A DNA stretch of 64,000 bases from Rhizobium oryzicola (GTDB lineage Bacteria; Pseudomonadota; Alphaproteobacteria; Rhizobiales; Rhizobiaceae): positions 1,364,001-1,428,000 of the forward strand of contig NZ_JAUKWQ010000001.1 of the NCBI RefSeq assembly GCF_030504645.1, written 5' to 3'. The notes below the pieces were generated by a model. The model made no database searches. It was not told where the DNA came from and saw nothing but the letters and a program-made list of their open reading frames with translations. Within the stretch, counting starts at the first letter, position 1; each line of letters begins with the position of its first letter. A program made the position numbers and the translations under genes. Shown here one piece after another: positions 27,259 through 38,569 of this stretch.

Positions 27259-27996
27259 ATGGCTGGCGGACCGAACGAAACAGGAGAGGGCAGGACGACG
27301 GCAGAGCCGACGCTCGGCTTTACCTTGCCGTTCGCGGATTCCGCCGCCGTTCATGCGGCTATGACGAACCCTGCAGCTGCGATCGCTGCTGCAACGGCCG
27401 TCGGCATGTCGCTGTCCGCGCAGATGGCCAATGCCTTTTTCGGTATGGCGCAGGCGGCTCTGGAGGTTTCAGCCAGGCTGAACAGCTCCGCACCGGCAAC
27501 GCCTGCCAAGGAAGAGGTGAAAGCGGCTGAGCCCGCGACCTCGACTGAGGCTGCCAAGCCGGAACCGGTCGTGGTCAAGCTGGAGCCCAAGGTTGCGCAA
27601 GCGCCTGCTGTTTCAGCGGTTGAGCCCGAGATCCCGGTGAAGGCGCCAGTTGCCAAGAAGGCACCCGCTGCGAAGAAGGTGGCGGCACCTGTAAAGGCAA
27701 AGGCACCGAAGGTCGTGACGCCCGCGCCCGCCGTTGAAGTGACGCCGGTGCCCGTGAAAAAGGCCGCGGCAAAAAAGGTATCGGCCAAGGCTGCCGCGAA
27801 GGCAGATGACCTGAAGAAGATCTCCGGCATCGGCCCGAAGCTGGAGACGCTGCTGAACGATCTTGGCATCAGGCGCTATCATGAGATTGCCGCCTGGACG
27901 CAAACGGAAGTCGAGCATTTCGACCGCGAGCTTGGGCTTGACGGCCGCATTGCGAAGGATGATTGGATCGCGCAGGCAAAAGCACTGCTGCGGTGA
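27259..27996 (+). CDS. Helix-hairpin-helix protein within the nuo operon
   Basis: A 245-residue protein in three parts: an N-terminal region (about 85 residues) with a helical segment rich in Ala and Met (ITAAA-like AAAIAAATAVGMSLSAQMAN), an Ala/Pro/Lys-rich linker, and a C-terminal domain DDLKKISGIGPKLETLLNDL followed by GIRRYHEIAAWTQ. The C-terminal part is the Rad51/FEN-type helix-hairpin-helix seen in proteins often labelled 'NADH-ubiquinone oxidoreductase' because of this neighbourhood. The protein has no known complex I function. It starts six bases after nuoF. Confidence 0.75.
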   Translation: MAGGPNETGEGRTTAEPTLGFTLPFADSAAVHAAMTNPAAAIAAATAVGMSLSAQMANAFFGMAQAALEVSARLNSSAPATPAKEEVKAAEPATSTEAAKPEPVVVKLEPKVAQAPAVSAVEPEIPVKAPVAKKAPAAKKVAAPVKAKAPKVVTPAPAVEVTPVPVKKAAAKKVSAKAAAKADDLKKISGIGPKLETLLNDLGIRRYHEIAAWTQTEVEHFDRELGLDGRIAKDDWIAQAKALLR

Positions 27997-28061
27997 CGGA
28001 ATGTGTCGCCACTCTCTTGATTGGAAGAGGGCAGGGGACTGGAAACAGGACGTAAGTGACG

Positions 28062-30143
28062 ATGGTAAAGCTCAAGGTTGACGGTAAAGAGATCGAGGTT
28101 CCGGATCACTTCACGCTTTTGCAAGCGTGCGAGGAAGCCGGCGCCGAAGTGCCGCGCTTCTGTTTCCATGAACGCCTGTCCGTGGCTGGAAACTGCCGCA
28201 TGTGTCTCATCGAGGTAAAGGGTGGACCGCCGAAGCCGGCAGCCTCCTGCGCCATGGGCGTGCGCGACATCCGCGGCGGACCGAATGGCGAACTGCCGGA
28301 AGTGTTCACCAACACGCCAATGGTCAAAAAGGCCCGCGAAGGCGTGATGGAATTCCTGCTGATCAACCATCCGCTGGATTGCCCGATCTGCGACCAGGGC
28401 GGCGAATGCGACCTGCAGGACCAGGCGATGGCTTTCGGCGTCGATGCGTCGCGCTATTCTGAAAACAAGCGTGCCGTCGAAGACAAGTATATCGGCCCGC
28501 TCGTGAAGACGGTGATGAACCGCTGCATTCACTGCACGCGCTGCGTTCGCTTCACGACTGAAGTCGGCGGCATTTCCGAACTCGGCCTCATCGGCCGCGG
28601 CGAGGATGCAGAAATCACCACCTATCTCGAACAGGCCATGACCTCCGAACTGCAGGGCAACGTGATCGACCTTTGCCCGGTCGGTGCGCTCACCTCTCGT
28701 CCGTTTGCTTTCACGGCCCGTCCTTGGGAACTCGGCAAGACCGAATCGATCGACGTCATGGACGCGGTCGGTTCCGCGATCCGCGTCGACACCCGTGGCC
28801 GCGAAGTGATGCGCATCATGCCGCGCGTCAACGAGCAGGTGAACGAAGAGTGGATTTCCGACAAGACACGCTTCATCTGGGATGGTCTGAAGACGCAGCG
28901 CCTCGATCGGCCTTATGTCCGCCGCGACGGCCGCCTGCAGCCGGCCACCTGGGGTGAGGCATTCGCCACCATCAAGGCTGCCGTTTCTGCGACCAAGGGT
29001 GACAAGATCGGTGCGATCGCCGGCGACCTCGCTTCCGTCGAGGAAATGTATGCGCTGAAGGAACTGATGGCCGCTCTTGGCTCTCAGAACCTCGACTGCC
29101 GTCAGGATGGTTCCAAGCTCGACCCGGCCAATGGCCGCGCCAGCTACATCTTCAATGCGACGATCCAGGGGATCGAGCAGGCGGATGCGCTGCTTCTCGT
29201 CGGCGCGAACCCGCGCTTCGAAGCCGCAGTTCTCAACGCCCGCATCCGCAAGCGCTGGCGCCGCGGCAACTTCCCGATCGGCGTGATCGGCGAGGCTGGT
29301 GAGCTGCGCTACGGCTACGAATATCTCGGCGCCGGTCCGGAAACGCTGAACGATCTCGTCAACGGTTCGCATGGCTTTGTTGAAAAGCTGCGCAACGCCA
29401 AGAACCCGCTCATCATCGTCGGCAGCGGTGCGCTGACCCGCGATGACGGCGAAAGCGTTCTGGCAGCTGCTGCAACGCTCGCCGCCTCCGTCGGCGCCAT
29501 CACCGAAGAGTGGAACGGCTTTGGCGTTCTGCACACGGCAGCATCGCGCGTCGGTGGCCTCGATCTCGGCTTCGTGCCGGGCCCGAACGGTGCCAATGCC
29601 GCAACCATGCTGAAGTCCATGGATGTTCTGTTCCTGCTCGGCGCAGACGAAATGGAATTTGCTTCGAAGTACGCCAAGCTGACGGTCTATATCGGCAGCC
29701 ATGGCGATGCCGGTGCCCACAATGCCGACGTGATCCTACCGGGTGCGACCTACACCGAAAAGTCCGGTACCTGGGTGAACCTCGAAGGCCGCGTACAGAT
29801 GGGCAACCGTGCAGGCTTTGCACCGGGCGATGCCCGCGAAGACTGGGCGATCCTGCGCGCACTGTCGGATGTGCTGGGCAAGAAGCTGCCCTTCGATTCG
29901 CTGTCGCAGCTCCGCGCCAAGCTCTATGCGGCTTACCCGCACTTCAACGAGCTCGATGAAATTGCAGCAGGCAATGTGAATGATCTGGCCCAGCTTTCGA
30001 AAAAACCGGTGAGCTTGGCGAAGTCCGCATTTGCGTCGCCGGTCAAAGACTTCTATCTGACGAACCCAATCGCACGTGCTTCGGCTGTCATGGCTGAATG
30101 TTCTGCGCTGGCCCGCAACAACTTCCAGGCTGCGGCGGAGTAA
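28062..30143 (+). CDS. nuoG: NADH-quinone oxidoreductase subunit G
   Basis: A 693-residue peripheral subunit carrying several iron-sulfur clusters. The N-terminal [2Fe-2S] ferredoxin domain has RFCFHERLSVAGNCRMCLIE, then HPLDCPICDQGGECDLQDQA and CIHCTRCVRFTTEVGG bind [4Fe-4S] clusters, followed by a molybdopterin-oxidoreductase-like body. ATG 28062 aligns with the family N-terminus (MVKLKVDGKEIEV); the GTG at 28056 is better spaced from AGGA and remains possible. Confidence 0.96.
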   Translation: MVKLKVDGKEIEVPDHFTLLQACEEAGAEVPRFCFHERLSVAGNCRMCLIEVKGGPPKPAASCAMGVRDIRGGPNGELPEVFTNTPMVKKAREGVMEFLLINHPLDCPICDQGGECDLQDQAMAFGVDASRYSENKRAVEDKYIGPLVKTVMNRCIHCTRCVRFTTEVGGISELGLIGRGEDAEITTYLEQAMTSELQGNVIDLCPVGALTSRPFAFTARPWELGKTESIDVMDAVGSAIRVDTRGREVMRIMPRVNEQVNEEWISDKTRFIWDGLKTQRLDRPYVRRDGRLQPATWGEAFATIKAAVSATKGDKIGAIAGDLASVEEMYALKELMAALGSQNLDCRQDGSKLDPANGRASYIFNATIQGIEQADALLLVGANPRFEAAVLNARIRKRWRRGNFPIGVIGEAGELRYGYEYLGAGPETLNDLVNGSHGFVEKLRNAKNPLIIVGSGALTRDDGESVLAAAATLAASVGAITEEWNGFGVLHTAASRVGGLDLGFVPGPNGANAATMLKSMDVLFLLGADEMEFASKYAKLTVYIGSHGDAGAHNADVILPGATYTEKSGTWVNLEGRVQMGNRAGFAPGDAREDWAILRALSDVLGKKLPFDSLSQLRAKLYAAYPHFNELDEIAAGNVNDLAQLSKKPVSLAKSAFASPVKDFYLTNPIARASAVMAECSALARNNFQAAAE

Positions 30144-30154
30144 AGGCTTAAAAC

Positions 30155-31198
30155 ATGGACTCTTTCTTCTCCACCTATCTGTGGCCGGCGATCGTCATGA
30201 TCGGTCAGTCCCTGTTGCTGCTCGTCTGCCTGCTCGTCTTCATCGCCTACATTCTGCTTGCCGACCGTAAGATCTGGGCTGCCGTTCAGCTGCGCCGTGG
30301 TCCGAACGTGGTGGGTCCCTTCGGACTTTTCCAGTCCTTCGCCGATCTTTTGAAGTTCGTCTTCAAGGAGCCGATCATCCCGGCCGGCGCCAACAAGGGC
30401 GTCTTCCTGCTGGCGCCGCTGGTGTCCGTGGTTCTGGCACTGGCGACTTGGGCCGTCATCCCGCTGAACGAAAACTGGGTCGTCGCCAACATCAACGTCG
30501 GCATCCTCTATGTTTTCGCGATTTCCTCGCTCGAAGTCTACGGCATCATCATGTCGGGCTGGGCGTCGAACTCGAAGTACCCGTTCCTTGGCGCGTTGCG
30601 TTCCGCGGCACAGATGGTGTCCTACGAAGTCTCGATCGGCTTTGTGATCGTGACCGTTCTGCTTTGCGCCGGTTCGCTGAACCTGTCGGACATCGTCTAT
30701 TCGCAGAAGTCCGGTATCGGCACGATGATCGGCCTGCCAAACAGCCTGCTCGACTGGCATTGGCTGTCGCTGTTCCCGATGTTCGTGATCTTCTTCATCT
30801 CGGCATTGGCTGAAACCAACCGTCCGCCCTTCGATCTGCCGGAAGCAGAATCCGAACTCGTTGCCGGTTACATGGTCGAGTATGCGTCTGCCCCTTACAT
30901 GATGCTGATGCTCGGCGAATATGCCGCGATCTGCCTGATGTGCGCGCTGACGACCATCCTGTTCCTCGGGGGCTGGCTGCCGCCGCTCGACGTATGGTTC
31001 CTGAATTGGGTTCCGGGTATCTTCTGGTTCCTGCTGAAGGGGCTGATGGTCTTCTTCATGTTCGCCATGGTGAAGGCATTCGTACCGCGTTACCGTTACG
31101 ACCAGCTGATGCGCCTCGGCTGGAAGGTCTTCCTTCCGCTGTCGCTCGCCATGGTCATCATTACCGCATTCGTGCTGAAGTTGGGTGGCTGGGCCTGA
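30155..31198 (+). CDS. nuoH: NADH-quinone oxidoreductase subunit H
   Basis: A 347-residue membrane subunit with eight predicted spans, at the junction with the peripheral arm. The signatures [40 protein letters not shown] and [15 protein letters not shown] are diagnostic. It lines the quinone channel and the E-channel. Confidence 0.97.
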   Translation: MDSFFSTYLWPAIVMIGQSLLLLVCLLVFIAYILLADRKIWAAVQLRRGPNVVGPFGLFQSFADLLKFVFKEPIIPAGANKGVFLLAPLVSVVLALATWAVIPLNENWVVANINVGILYVFAISSLEVYGIIMSGWASNSKYPFLGALRSAAQMVSYEVSIGFVIVTVLLCAGSLNLSDIVYSQKSGIGTMIGLPNSLLDWHWLSLFPMFVIFFISALAETNRPPFDLPEAESELVAGYMVEYASAPYMMLMLGEYAAICLMCALTTILFLGGWLPPLDVWFLNWVPGIFWFLLKGLMVFFMFAMVKAFVPRYRYDQLMRLGWKVFLPLSLAMVIITAFVLKLGGWA

Positions 31199-31241
31199 TC
31201 GCAGGCCCCGGCATCAACCGAAGCTTTTCTGGAGAATAACA

Positions 31242-31733
31242 ATGGCTAGTCTGGCACAATCGGTCAGTTCGCTGTTCCTGAAAGAGTTCGTCGCAGCCTT
31301 CTTCCTGTCGATGCGCTATTTCTTCAAGCAGAAGGCGACCGTGAACTATCCCTTTGAAAAGGGACCGGTAAGCCCACGTTTCCGTGGCGAGCACGCACTG
31401 CGTCGTTATCCCAACGGCGAAGAACGCTGCATCGCCTGCAAGCTGTGCGAAGCGATCTGTCCTGCCCAGGCCATCACCATCGAAGCCGGCCCGCGCCGCA
31501 ATGATGGTACGCGCCGCACCGTTCGTTATGACATTGACATGGTGAAGTGCATTTACTGCGGCTTCTGCCAGGAAGCATGCCCGGTCGATGCCATCGTCGA
31601 AGGCCCGAACTTCGAGTTCTCCACGGAGACCCGCGAAGAGCTTTACTTTGACAAGCAGCGCCTGCTCGACAACGGCGACCGCTGGGAACGTGAAATCGCA
31701 CGCAACATTGCGATTGATGCTCCGTATCGTTGA
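31242..31733 (+). CDS. nuoI: NADH-quinone oxidoreductase subunit I
   Basis: A 163-residue ferredoxin-like subunit with two [4Fe-4S] clusters (N6a, N6b): [16 protein letters not shown] and [16 protein letters not shown]. An amphipathic N-terminal helix anchors it to the membrane arm. ATG 31242 has GGAGAA upstream. Confidence 0.97.
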   Translation: MASLAQSVSSLFLKEFVAAFFLSMRYFFKQKATVNYPFEKGPVSPRFRGEHALRRYPNGEERCIACKLCEAICPAQAITIEAGPRRNDGTRRTVRYDIDMVKCIYCGFCQEACPVDAIVEGPNFEFSTETREELYFDKQRLLDNGDRWEREIARNIAIDAPYR

Positions 31734-31746
31734 GTGATGGAAGATG

Positions 31747-31769
31747 CCGCCGCCTGACAAAGGCGGTGG
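31747..31769 (+). promoter_or_regulatory. Intra-operon hairpin between nuoI and nuoJ
   Basis: CCGCCGCCT (31747-31755) pairs with AGGCGGTGG (31761-31769) around GACAA, with one G-U pair, then TCTAAAAAA. A further GC-rich dyad (GGCGAGGGG-ACA-GCCCCGCC) lies near 31822. They sit in the largest purely non-coding gap of the operon (131 bases) and may stabilise or attenuate the transcript before the membrane-subunit genes. Confidence 0.45.
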
Positions 31770-31864
31770 TCTAAAAAACAAGAGTGAGCCTGGACGGCGC
31801 AAGGCCTCCGGGTTTTTGACGGCGAGGGGACAGCCCCGCCGGGGAAGACGAAAAAGGCACCACC

Positions 31865-32479
31865 ATGGGTTTGCAGGCTGTTTTCTTCTATTTGTTCGCC
31901 TTCGTCGCAGTGGCGTCGGCGTTCATGGTCATTTCGGCCAGGAACCCGGTGCATTCCGTACTTTTCCTGATCCTGGTTTTCTTCAACGCCGCCGGCCTGT
32001 TCCTGCTGACCGGGGCTGAGTTCCTGGCGATGATCCTGCTGGTGGTTTACATCGGCGCCGTCGCGGTTCTCTTCCTCTTCGTCGTCATGATGCTGGATAT
32101 CGACTTTGCAGAGCTGCGGTCCGGCTTCCTGCAGTATGCGCCGATCGGCGCCCTCGTGGGTTTGATCGTTGCCGCTGAACTGATCGTGGTCGTCGGCGGT
32201 TCTGTCTTGTCGCCGCAGGCTGCGAAATCCATCACCATGCCGATCCCGTCGGCTGTCGAGCGCACCAATACGGCTGCACTCGGTGACGTTCTCTATACGC
32301 ACTATGTCTATTTCTTCCAGGTGGCCGGCCTCGTCCTGCTTGTCGCGATGATCGGCGCAATCGTGCTGACGCTGCGTCACCGGCAGAACATCAAGCGCCA
32401 GGACATCTCCAAGCAGGTTGCCCGCACGCCGGCAACGGCGGTCGAGGTGGTCAAGGTCAAGCCTGGCCAGGGTCTCTGA
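31865..32479 (+). CDS. nuoJ: NADH-quinone oxidoreductase subunit J
   Basis: A 204-residue membrane subunit with five spans. [20 protein letters not shown] and [20 protein letters not shown] (the conserved pi-bulge helix) identify it. The C-terminal 40 residues are cytosolic. Confidence 0.96.
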   Translation: MGLQAVFFYLFAFVAVASAFMVISARNPVHSVLFLILVFFNAAGLFLLTGAEFLAMILLVVYIGAVAVLFLFVVMMLDIDFAELRSGFLQYAPIGALVGLIVAAELIVVVGGSVLSPQAAKSITMPIPSAVERTNTAALGDVLYTHYVYFFQVAGLVLLVAMIGAIVLTLRHRQNIKRQDISKQVARTPATAVEVVKVKPGQGL

Positions 32480-32504
32480 GCGCGCGATCAAGGAACTTTC
32501 GGAT

Positions 32505-32813
32505 ATGCAAATCGGACTTTCTCATTACCTGACCGTCAGCGCCATTCTCTTTACCCTTGGCGTCTTCGGTATCTTCCTGAACCGGAAGAACGTGATCATC
32601 ATCCTGATGTCGGTGGAGCTTATCCTGCTCTCCGTCAACTTGAACATGGTGGCGTTTTCGTCCTTCCTGAATGACATCGTCGGTCAGGTCTTCGCGCTGT
32701 TCATCCTGACGGTTGCCGCTGCGGAAGCGGCCATCGGTCTTGCAATTCTCGTGGTCTTCTACCGCAACCGTGGCTCCATCGCGGTTGAAGACGTCAATAT
32801 GATGAAGGGCTGA
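32505..32813 (+). CDS. nuoK: NADH-quinone oxidoreductase subunit K
   Basis: A 102-residue, three-span membrane subunit of exact family length. The conserved intramembrane glutamates are in [20 protein letters not shown] and [23 protein letters not shown] 32505 chosen; the upstream frame overlaps the nuoJ end. Confidence 0.96.
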   Translation: MQIGLSHYLTVSAILFTLGVFGIFLNRKNVIIILMSVELILLSVNLNMVAFSSFLNDIVGQVFALFILTVAAAEAAIGLAILVVFYRNRGSIAVEDVNMMKG

Positions 32814-32820
32814 TCAGGTC

Positions 32821-34821
32821 ATGATCTACAAGGCTATTGTCTTCCTTCCCCTGATCGGCTTCCTGATCGCCGGCCTTTTCGGCCGCTCGATCGGTGCCAA
32901 GGCATCGGAATATGTTACCAGCGGCCTGATGGTTATCGCCGCTGTCCTCTCCTGGATCGTGTTCTTCAACGTGGCGCTGGCCCATGGCGAAGGCCATGAA
33001 GTCATCCGCGTCTCGGTCCTGCGCTGGATCCAGGTCGGTGGTCTCGATCTCGACTGGGCATTCCGCGTCGATACGTTGACAGCGATCATGTTTGTGGTCG
33101 TCAACACGGTCTCTACGCTCGTGCATATCTACTCGATCGGGTACATGCACCATGACCCGCATCGTCCGCGCTTCTTCGCCTATCTGTCGCTCTTCACCTT
33201 CGCGATGTTGATGCTGATCACCTCCGACAACCTGGCCCAGATGTTCTTCGGCTGGGAAGGCGTGGGTCTGGCGTCCTACCTGCTGATCGGCTTCTGGTTC
33301 AAGAAGCCGTCCGCATCGGCTGCCGCCATGAAGGCCTTCATCGTTAACCGCGTCGGTGACTTCGGTTTCGTGCTCGGCATTTCCGGTGTGTTCGTCCTGT
33401 TCGGCTCGATCAATTTCGAGACGATCTTCGCGTCCGCCGCGACCTATCTCCCGGCTGAAGGCGCTGCTGACGCCCACAATGCCGTGATCAACCTGTTCGG
33501 CATGCAGCTGGACAAGGCCCATGCCATCACGGGCGTCTGCCTGTTGCTCTTCATGGGTGCCATGGGTAAGTCGGCGCAGTTCCTGCTGCACACCTGGCTT
33601 CCGGACGCCATGGAAGGCCCGACCCCGGTGTCTGCGCTCATCCATGCCGCCACCATGGTCACCGCCGGCGTCTTCCTGGTCGCGCGCATGTCGCCGATCT
33701 TCGAACTGTCGCCGGACGCATTGACCTTCGTGACGTTGATCGGTGCCATCACCGCCTTCTTCGCCGCAACTGTCGGTCTCGTGCAGAACGACATCAAGCG
33801 CGTCATCGCCTATTCCACCTGTTCGCAGTTGGGCTACATGTTCGTGGCACTCGGCGTCGGCGCTTATGGTGCAGCCGTATTCCACCTGTTCACGCACGCC
33901 TTCTTCAAGGCCCTGCTGTTCCTTGGTGCCGGTTCTGTCATTCACGCCGTCGATGGCGAGCAGGACATGCGCTACATGGGTGGCCTGCGTAAGCACATCC
34001 CCTACACCTTCTGGGCGATGACGATCGGCACGCTGGCGCTGACGGGCGTTGGTATCCCTGGCACGATGATCGGCTTTGCAGGCTTCTTCTCGAAAGACGT
34101 GATCATCGAGTCGGCCTATGCTTCGCACTCGATTCTCTCGGGCTTCGCATACACGCTGCTCGTGGTCGCCGCTCTCTTCACCAGCTTCTACTCCTGGCGT
34201 CTGGCTTTCCTGACCTTCTTCGGCAAGCCGCGCGCCTCCCACGAAGTCATGCACCATGTGCATGAATCGCCAATGGTCATGCTCTTTCCGCTCGCCGTTT
34301 TGACGGTTGGCGCGGTGCTGGCCGGCGTGCTCTTCGAAGGCCGCTTCTTCGGCGAGGAGTATCAGGAGTTCTGGAAGGGTGCGCTGTTCACCTCCGAGCA
34401 CAACGAAATCCTGCATGAGTTCCATCACGTGCCGGTTCTCGTCAGCTGGAGCCCGTTCATTGCCATGGTGCTCGGCTTCGTGACCGCCTGGTTCATGTAC
34501 ATCAAGTCGCCGGAAACGCCGAAGCGTCTCGCCGAGCAGCATCGCGTGCTCTACCAGTTCCTCTTGAACAAGTGGTACTTCGACGAACTCTACGACTTCC
34601 TCTTCGTTCGTTCCGCCAAGGCGCTTGGCCGCTTCCTGTGGAAGAAGGGTGACGTCGCCGTCATCGATACCTATGGCCCGAACGGCATTGCCGCCCGCGT
34701 CGTCGATATCACCCGTGGTGTCGTGCGCCTGCAGTCCGGCTACCTTTACCATTATGCGTTCGCGATGCTGATTGGCATTGCGGCCCTCGTCACCTGGATG
34801 ATGCTTGGGAGTTCCTTCTGA
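32821..34821 (+). CDS. nuoL: NADH-quinone oxidoreductase subunit L
   Basis: A 666-residue antiporter-like membrane subunit with about 14 core spans plus the long lateral helix. [20 protein letters not shown] holds the conserved glutamate, [20 protein letters not shown] and [20 protein letters not shown] the proton-channel helices. Its stop overlaps the nuoM start (TGATG). Confidence 0.97.
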   Translation: MIYKAIVFLPLIGFLIAGLFGRSIGAKASEYVTSGLMVIAAVLSWIVFFNVALAHGEGHEVIRVSVLRWIQVGGLDLDWAFRVDTLTAIMFVVVNTVSTLVHIYSIGYMHHDPHRPRFFAYLSLFTFAMLMLITSDNLAQMFFGWEGVGLASYLLIGFWFKKPSASAAAMKAFIVNRVGDFGFVLGISGVFVLFGSINFETIFASAATYLPAEGAADAHNAVINLFGMQLDKAHAITGVCLLLFMGAMGKSAQFLLHTWLPDAMEGPTPVSALIHAATMVTAGVFLVARMSPIFELSPDALTFVTLIGAITAFFAATVGLVQNDIKRVIAYSTCSQLGYMFVALGVGAYGAAVFHLFTHAFFKALLFLGAGSVIHAVDGEQDMRYMGGLRKHIPYTFWAMTIGTLALTGVGIPGTMIGFAGFFSKDVIIESAYASHSILSGFAYTLLVVAALFTSFYSWRLAFLTFFGKPRASHEVMHHVHESPMVMLFPLAVLTVGAVLAGVLFEGRFFGEEYQEFWKGALFTSEHNEILHEFHHVPVLVSWSPFIAMVLGFVTAWFMYIKSPETPKRLAEQHRVLYQFLLNKWYFDELYDFLFVRSAKALGRFLWKKGDVAVIDTYGPNGIAARVVDITRGVVRLQSGYLYHYAFAMLIGIAALVTWMMLGSSF

Positions 34822-36332
34822 TGACCGATTGGCCGATTCTTTCCGCGGTCACCTTCCTGCCGCTCGTCGGCGTTGTGCTTCTGCTGTTCATGCAGGGGGA
34901 CACCGCCCACGGCCGCCGGAATGTTCTCAACATCTCTCTCGGTGTGACTGTTGCGACCTTCATCCTCTCGCTGTTCATCTGGATCGGCTTCGACAAGGCC
35001 AATCCGGGTTTCCAGATGGTGGAAAAGCATAACTGGCTGAACACCGGCATTTCCTATCACCTCGGCGTTGACGGCATCTCCATGCTGTTCGTCATTCTCA
35101 CCACCTTCCTTATGCCCTTCTGCGTGCTGGCAAGCTGGGAAGCGGTCGAGAAGCGCATCAAGGAATACATGATCGCCTTCCTGCTTCTCGAAGTGGTCAT
35201 GGTCGGCGTCTTCGTCTCTCTCGACGTCGTTCTCTTCTACGTGTTCTTCGAAGCAACCCTGATCCCGATGTTCGTCATCATCGGCGTGTGGGGCGGCAAG
35301 GATCGCGTCTACGCATCCTACAAGTTCTTCCTCTACACGCTGCTCGGCTCCGTGCTGATGATGCTCGCGATCATGGCGATGTATTGGCAGGCTGGCACCA
35401 CTGACATCACCGAACTCCTGAAGTTCGGCTTCCCGGCCGGCATGCAGACCTGGCTGTGGCTTGCCTGCTTTGCAGCCTTTGCCGTCAAGATGCCGATGTG
35501 GCCGGTCCACACCTGGCTTCCGGATGCGCACGTGCAGGCTCCGACCGCAGGCTCGGTCATCCTGGCAGGCGTCATGCTGAAGCTCGGCGGTTACGGTTTC
35601 ATCCGCTTCTCGCTGTCCATGTTCCCGCTGGCGTCTGAGCACTTTGCGCCCTTCGTCTTCACGCTGTCGGTGCTTGCCATCATCTACACCTCGCTGGTCG
35701 CGATGATGCAGGAAGACATCAAGAAGCTGATCGCCTATTCCTCCGTCGCCCACATGGGTTACGTAACGATGGGTATCTTTGCGGCGAATGCGCAGGGCCT
35801 GCAGGGCGCCATCTTCCAGATGCTGTCGCACGGCATCGTATCGGGCGCTCTCTTCCTCTGCGTCGGCGTTGTCTATGACCGGCTCCACACCCGCGAGATT
35901 GCGGCCTATGGCGGCCTCGTCAACAACATGCCGAAATATGCCGTCGCCTTCATGATCTTTACGATGGCCAATGTCGGTCTGCCCGGCACGTCAGGCTTCA
36001 TCGGCGAGTTCCTGACGATCGTCGGTATCTTCCGCGTCAACACCTGGGTGGCCCTGTTTGCGGCAACCGGCGTGATCCTGTCGGCTTCCTACGCATTGTG
36101 GCTCTATCGCCGGGTCATTTTCGGTGCGTTGGAAAAGGACAGCCTGAAGGGGCTGCTGGATCTGTCGAGCCGCGAGAAGCTCATTCTCTATCCGCTTGTC
36201 GCTCTGACCATCTTCTTCGGCGTCTATCCGGCCCCGGTCTTCGATGTGACCACGGCTTCGGTAGACCTGTTGATCAACAATTACTCCGCGGCCCTGCAGG
36301 CGGCGCAGAAACTGGCACTCGCAGTGCACTGA
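34821..36332 (+). CDS. nuoM: NADH-quinone oxidoreductase subunit M
   Basis: A 503-residue antiporter-like membrane subunit. [20 protein letters not shown] contains the key glutamate, and [20 protein letters not shown] is the proton-pumping helix pair. Full length. Confidence 0.97.
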   Translation: MTDWPILSAVTFLPLVGVVLLLFMQGDTAHGRRNVLNISLGVTVATFILSLFIWIGFDKANPGFQMVEKHNWLNTGISYHLGVDGISMLFVILTTFLMPFCVLASWEAVEKRIKEYMIAFLLLEVVMVGVFVSLDVVLFYVFFEATLIPMFVIIGVWGGKDRVYASYKFFLYTLLGSVLMMLAIMAMYWQAGTTDITELLKFGFPAGMQTWLWLACFAAFAVKMPMWPVHTWLPDAHVQAPTAGSVILAGVMLKLGGYGFIRFSLSMFPLASEHFAPFVFTLSVLAIIYTSLVAMMQEDIKKLIAYSSVAHMGYVTMGIFAANAQGLQGAIFQMLSHGIVSGALFLCVGVVYDRLHTREIAAYGGLVNNMPKYAVAFMIFTMANVGLPGTSGFIGEFLTIVGIFRVNTWVALFAATGVILSASYALWLYRRVIFGALEKDSLKGLLDLSSREKLILYPLVALTIFFGVYPAPVFDVTTASVDLLINNYSAALQAAQKLALAVH

Positions 36333-36350
36333 GACGGGACACGACTGAAC

Positions 36351-37790
36351 ATGACTTCTGATATCCTTCTCTCCAGCCTGCAGATCGCGACGCCAGAACT
36401 GATCCTGGCGATCGGTGCCCTGGTGCTGCTGATGGTCGGCGTCTTCTCAGGCGAACGGTCGGCATCGACGGTCACCGGCCTTGCCGTGGCCGTTCTGGCG
36501 GTGTCTGGCCTGTGGCTCATCTTCGCTCCCACGCAAGGCGAGGCCTTTGGTGGCGCCTTCGTTCTCGATCCTTTCGGCCGCTTCATGAAGATCCTGGCGC
36601 TGATCGGTTCGCTGGTGTCGCTCATCATGAGTTCCGTCAACAGCCGCGCCGACAAGCTTAACCAGTTCGAATTCCCGGTTCTGCTGGTGCTGGCAACGCT
36701 TGGTATGATGCTGTTGATTTCGGCCAATGACCTGATCGCGCTCTATCTCGGCCTCGAGCTGATGTCGCTCGCGCTTTACGTCGTTGCCGCCTTCAACCGC
36801 GATAGCGTTCGTTCGACCGAAGCGGGCCTGAAGTATTTCGTTCTTGGCGCGCTGTCGTCCGGCATGCTGCTTTATGGCATGTCATTGGTTTATGGCTTCA
36901 CGGGCAATACGGGCCTTGCAAACATTGCAGCGGTGCTTTCCGCTGAAACCCGTTCGCTCGGCGTCGTCTTCGGTCTCGTCTTCATTCTGGCCGGTCTGGC
37001 ATTCAAGATTTCCGCCGTTCCGTTCCATATGTGGACGCCGGACGTTTACGAAGGTGCGCCGACACCGGTCACGGCCTTCTTCGCCTCTGGTCCGAAGGTT
37101 GCCGCCATGGCCGTCTTCGTCCGCGTTGTCACGGAAGCCTTCATGCCGGTCTTTGCCGATTGGCAGCAGGTCGTCGTCTTCATCTCCATCGCGTCCATGT
37201 TGCTGGGTTCCTTCGCGGCCATTGGCCAGAAGAACATCAAGCGCCTCATGGCCTATTCCTCCATCGGCCACATGGGCTACGCGCTGGTTGGTCTGGCTTC
37301 CGGCTCGCAGACCGGCGTATCGGGCGTCGCGCTGTACATGTTGATCTACATGGTCATGACGCTTGGCACCTTCGCTTGCATCATGTCGATGCGCCGTGAT
37401 GAAGGCAGTCTCGAAAACATCGAGGATCTGGCTGGTCTGTCTTCCACCAATCCTTTCATGGCGGTCGTTCTGACGGCCCTGATGTTCTCGCTGGCCGGCA
37501 TTCCGCCGCTTGCAGGCTTCTTCGCCAAGTACTTCGTCTTCGTCGCAGCGATCGAGGCCAAGCTTTATGCGCTGGCCATCATTGGCGTGCTGTCGTCGGT
37601 CGTGGGTGCTTATTACTACCTGCGTGTCGTCAAGCTGATGTGGTTTGATGCACCGGCAGGGCAGTTTGCCCGCACCTCAGGCACTCTGCGTCTGGTGTTC
37701 GGCATCTCTGGTCTGTTCGTTACGGCTTACGTACTGTTCGGTGGCCCGATCGGTACTGCGGCGACGGCTGCAGCACGGACATTCTTTTGA
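36351..37790 (+). CDS. nuoN: NADH-quinone oxidoreductase subunit N
   Basis: A 479-residue antiporter-like membrane subunit, last of the complex I genes. [20 protein letters not shown] and [20 protein letters not shown] are diagnostic. Its stop overlaps the putative birA start by four bases. Confidence 0.97.
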   Translation: MTSDILLSSLQIATPELILAIGALVLLMVGVFSGERSASTVTGLAVAVLAVSGLWLIFAPTQGEAFGGAFVLDPFGRFMKILALIGSLVSLIMSSVNSRADKLNQFEFPVLLVLATLGMMLLISANDLIALYLGLELMSLALYVVAAFNRDSVRSTEAGLKYFVLGALSSGMLLYGMSLVYGFTGNTGLANIAAVLSAETRSLGVVFGLVFILAGLAFKISAVPFHMWTPDVYEGAPTPVTAFFASGPKVAAMAVFVRVVTEAFMPVFADWQQVVVFISIASMLLGSFAAIGQKNIKRLMAYSSIGHMGYALVGLASGSQTGVSGVALYMLIYMVMTLGTFACIMSMRRDEGSLENIEDLAGLSSTNPFMAVVLTALMFSLAGIPPLAGFFAKYFVFVAAIEAKLYALAIIGVLSSVVGAYYYLRVVKLMWFDAPAGQFARTSGTLRLVFGISGLFVTAYVLFGGPIGTAATAAARTFF

Positions 37791-38551
37791 GCGTGTCGGT
37801 GCAGGGAGGGCGTTATGCCCTCCAGACCTTCCGTCATGAAGCCATCGGCGAGACGGAATCCACCAATAGCGCGTGCCTGATACGGGCACGCGCTGGTGAC
37901 CCGGGCAATCTCTGGGTCACCGCAGAACGCCAGACGGCTGGGCGCGGCCGTCGCGGGCGTGCCTGGACCTCCGAGCCCGGCAACCTCTACGCCTCCCTGC
38001 TTCTCATCGATCCCGCACCTGCTGAACGACTGGGCTCACTGCCGCTTGCGGTAGCGGTCGCCGTGCACGGCGCCTTTCGTTCCGTTCTGCCGCCGACGGC
38101 GGAACCGGCGGAGGTGAAATGGCCGAACGACATCCTGATCGGCCGCAAGAAAACCTGCGGCATTCTGCTGGAATCAGAAATGCTTCCTTCGGGCAAGCGT
38201 GCGCTGGTGATCGGCATCGGCATCAATATCCGCCACCGCCCGGTTGACGCGCCCTATGGTGTGACCTCGCTGAACGAGCAGGGCGCCTATGTGGCTCCGG
38301 AGGAGGTCTTTGCTCATCTCTACCGCGAGATGGCGGAGATGCTGGAGATTTGGGATGAGGGCAGGGCGGTGGCGGCCGTCACAGCCCTGTGGCGCAAAAT
38401 TGCGTGTGGAATTGGCGAAACCATCCGGGTCAACCTGCCTGACCGCTCGCTTGTTGGCCGTTTTGCCGGTATTGATGATCAGGGACTGCTGATGCTCGAT
38501 ACGGGCGCGGAGCAGTTGGCGATCGCAGCGGGCGATGTATTTTTCGCGTAA
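37787..38551 (+). CDS. birA: Biotin--[acetyl-CoA-carboxylase] ligase
   Basis: A 254-residue protein that attaches biotin to the carboxyl-carrier protein. [20 protein letters not shown] is the biotinyl-AMP loop, and [20 protein letters not shown] holds the catalytic lysine region. It lacks the N-terminal helix-turn-helix of E. coli BirA, so it should be a ligase only. The start is uncertain: TTG 37787 overlaps the nuoN stop, with GTG 37793 and GTG 37799 as options. Co-transcription with nuo is likely. Confidence 0.92.
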   Translation: MSVSVQGGRYALQTFRHEAIGETESTNSACLIRARAGDPGNLWVTAERQTAGRGRRGRAWTSEPGNLYASLLLIDPAPAERLGSLPLAVAVAVHGAFRSVLPPTAEPAEVKWPNDILIGRKKTCGILLESEMLPSGKRALVIGIGINIRHRPVDAPYGVTSLNEQGAYVAPEEVFAHLYREMAEMLEIWDEGRAVAAVTALWRKIACGIGETIRVNLPDRSLVGRFAGIDDQGLLMLDTGAEQLAIAAGDVFFA

Positions 38552-38569
38552 ATCTGGAATGATGGATTG

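Noticed and set aside
32794..34752. Antisense open frame opposite nuoL
   Set aside because: His/Glu/Asp-rich translation typical of the complement of membrane-protein genes.
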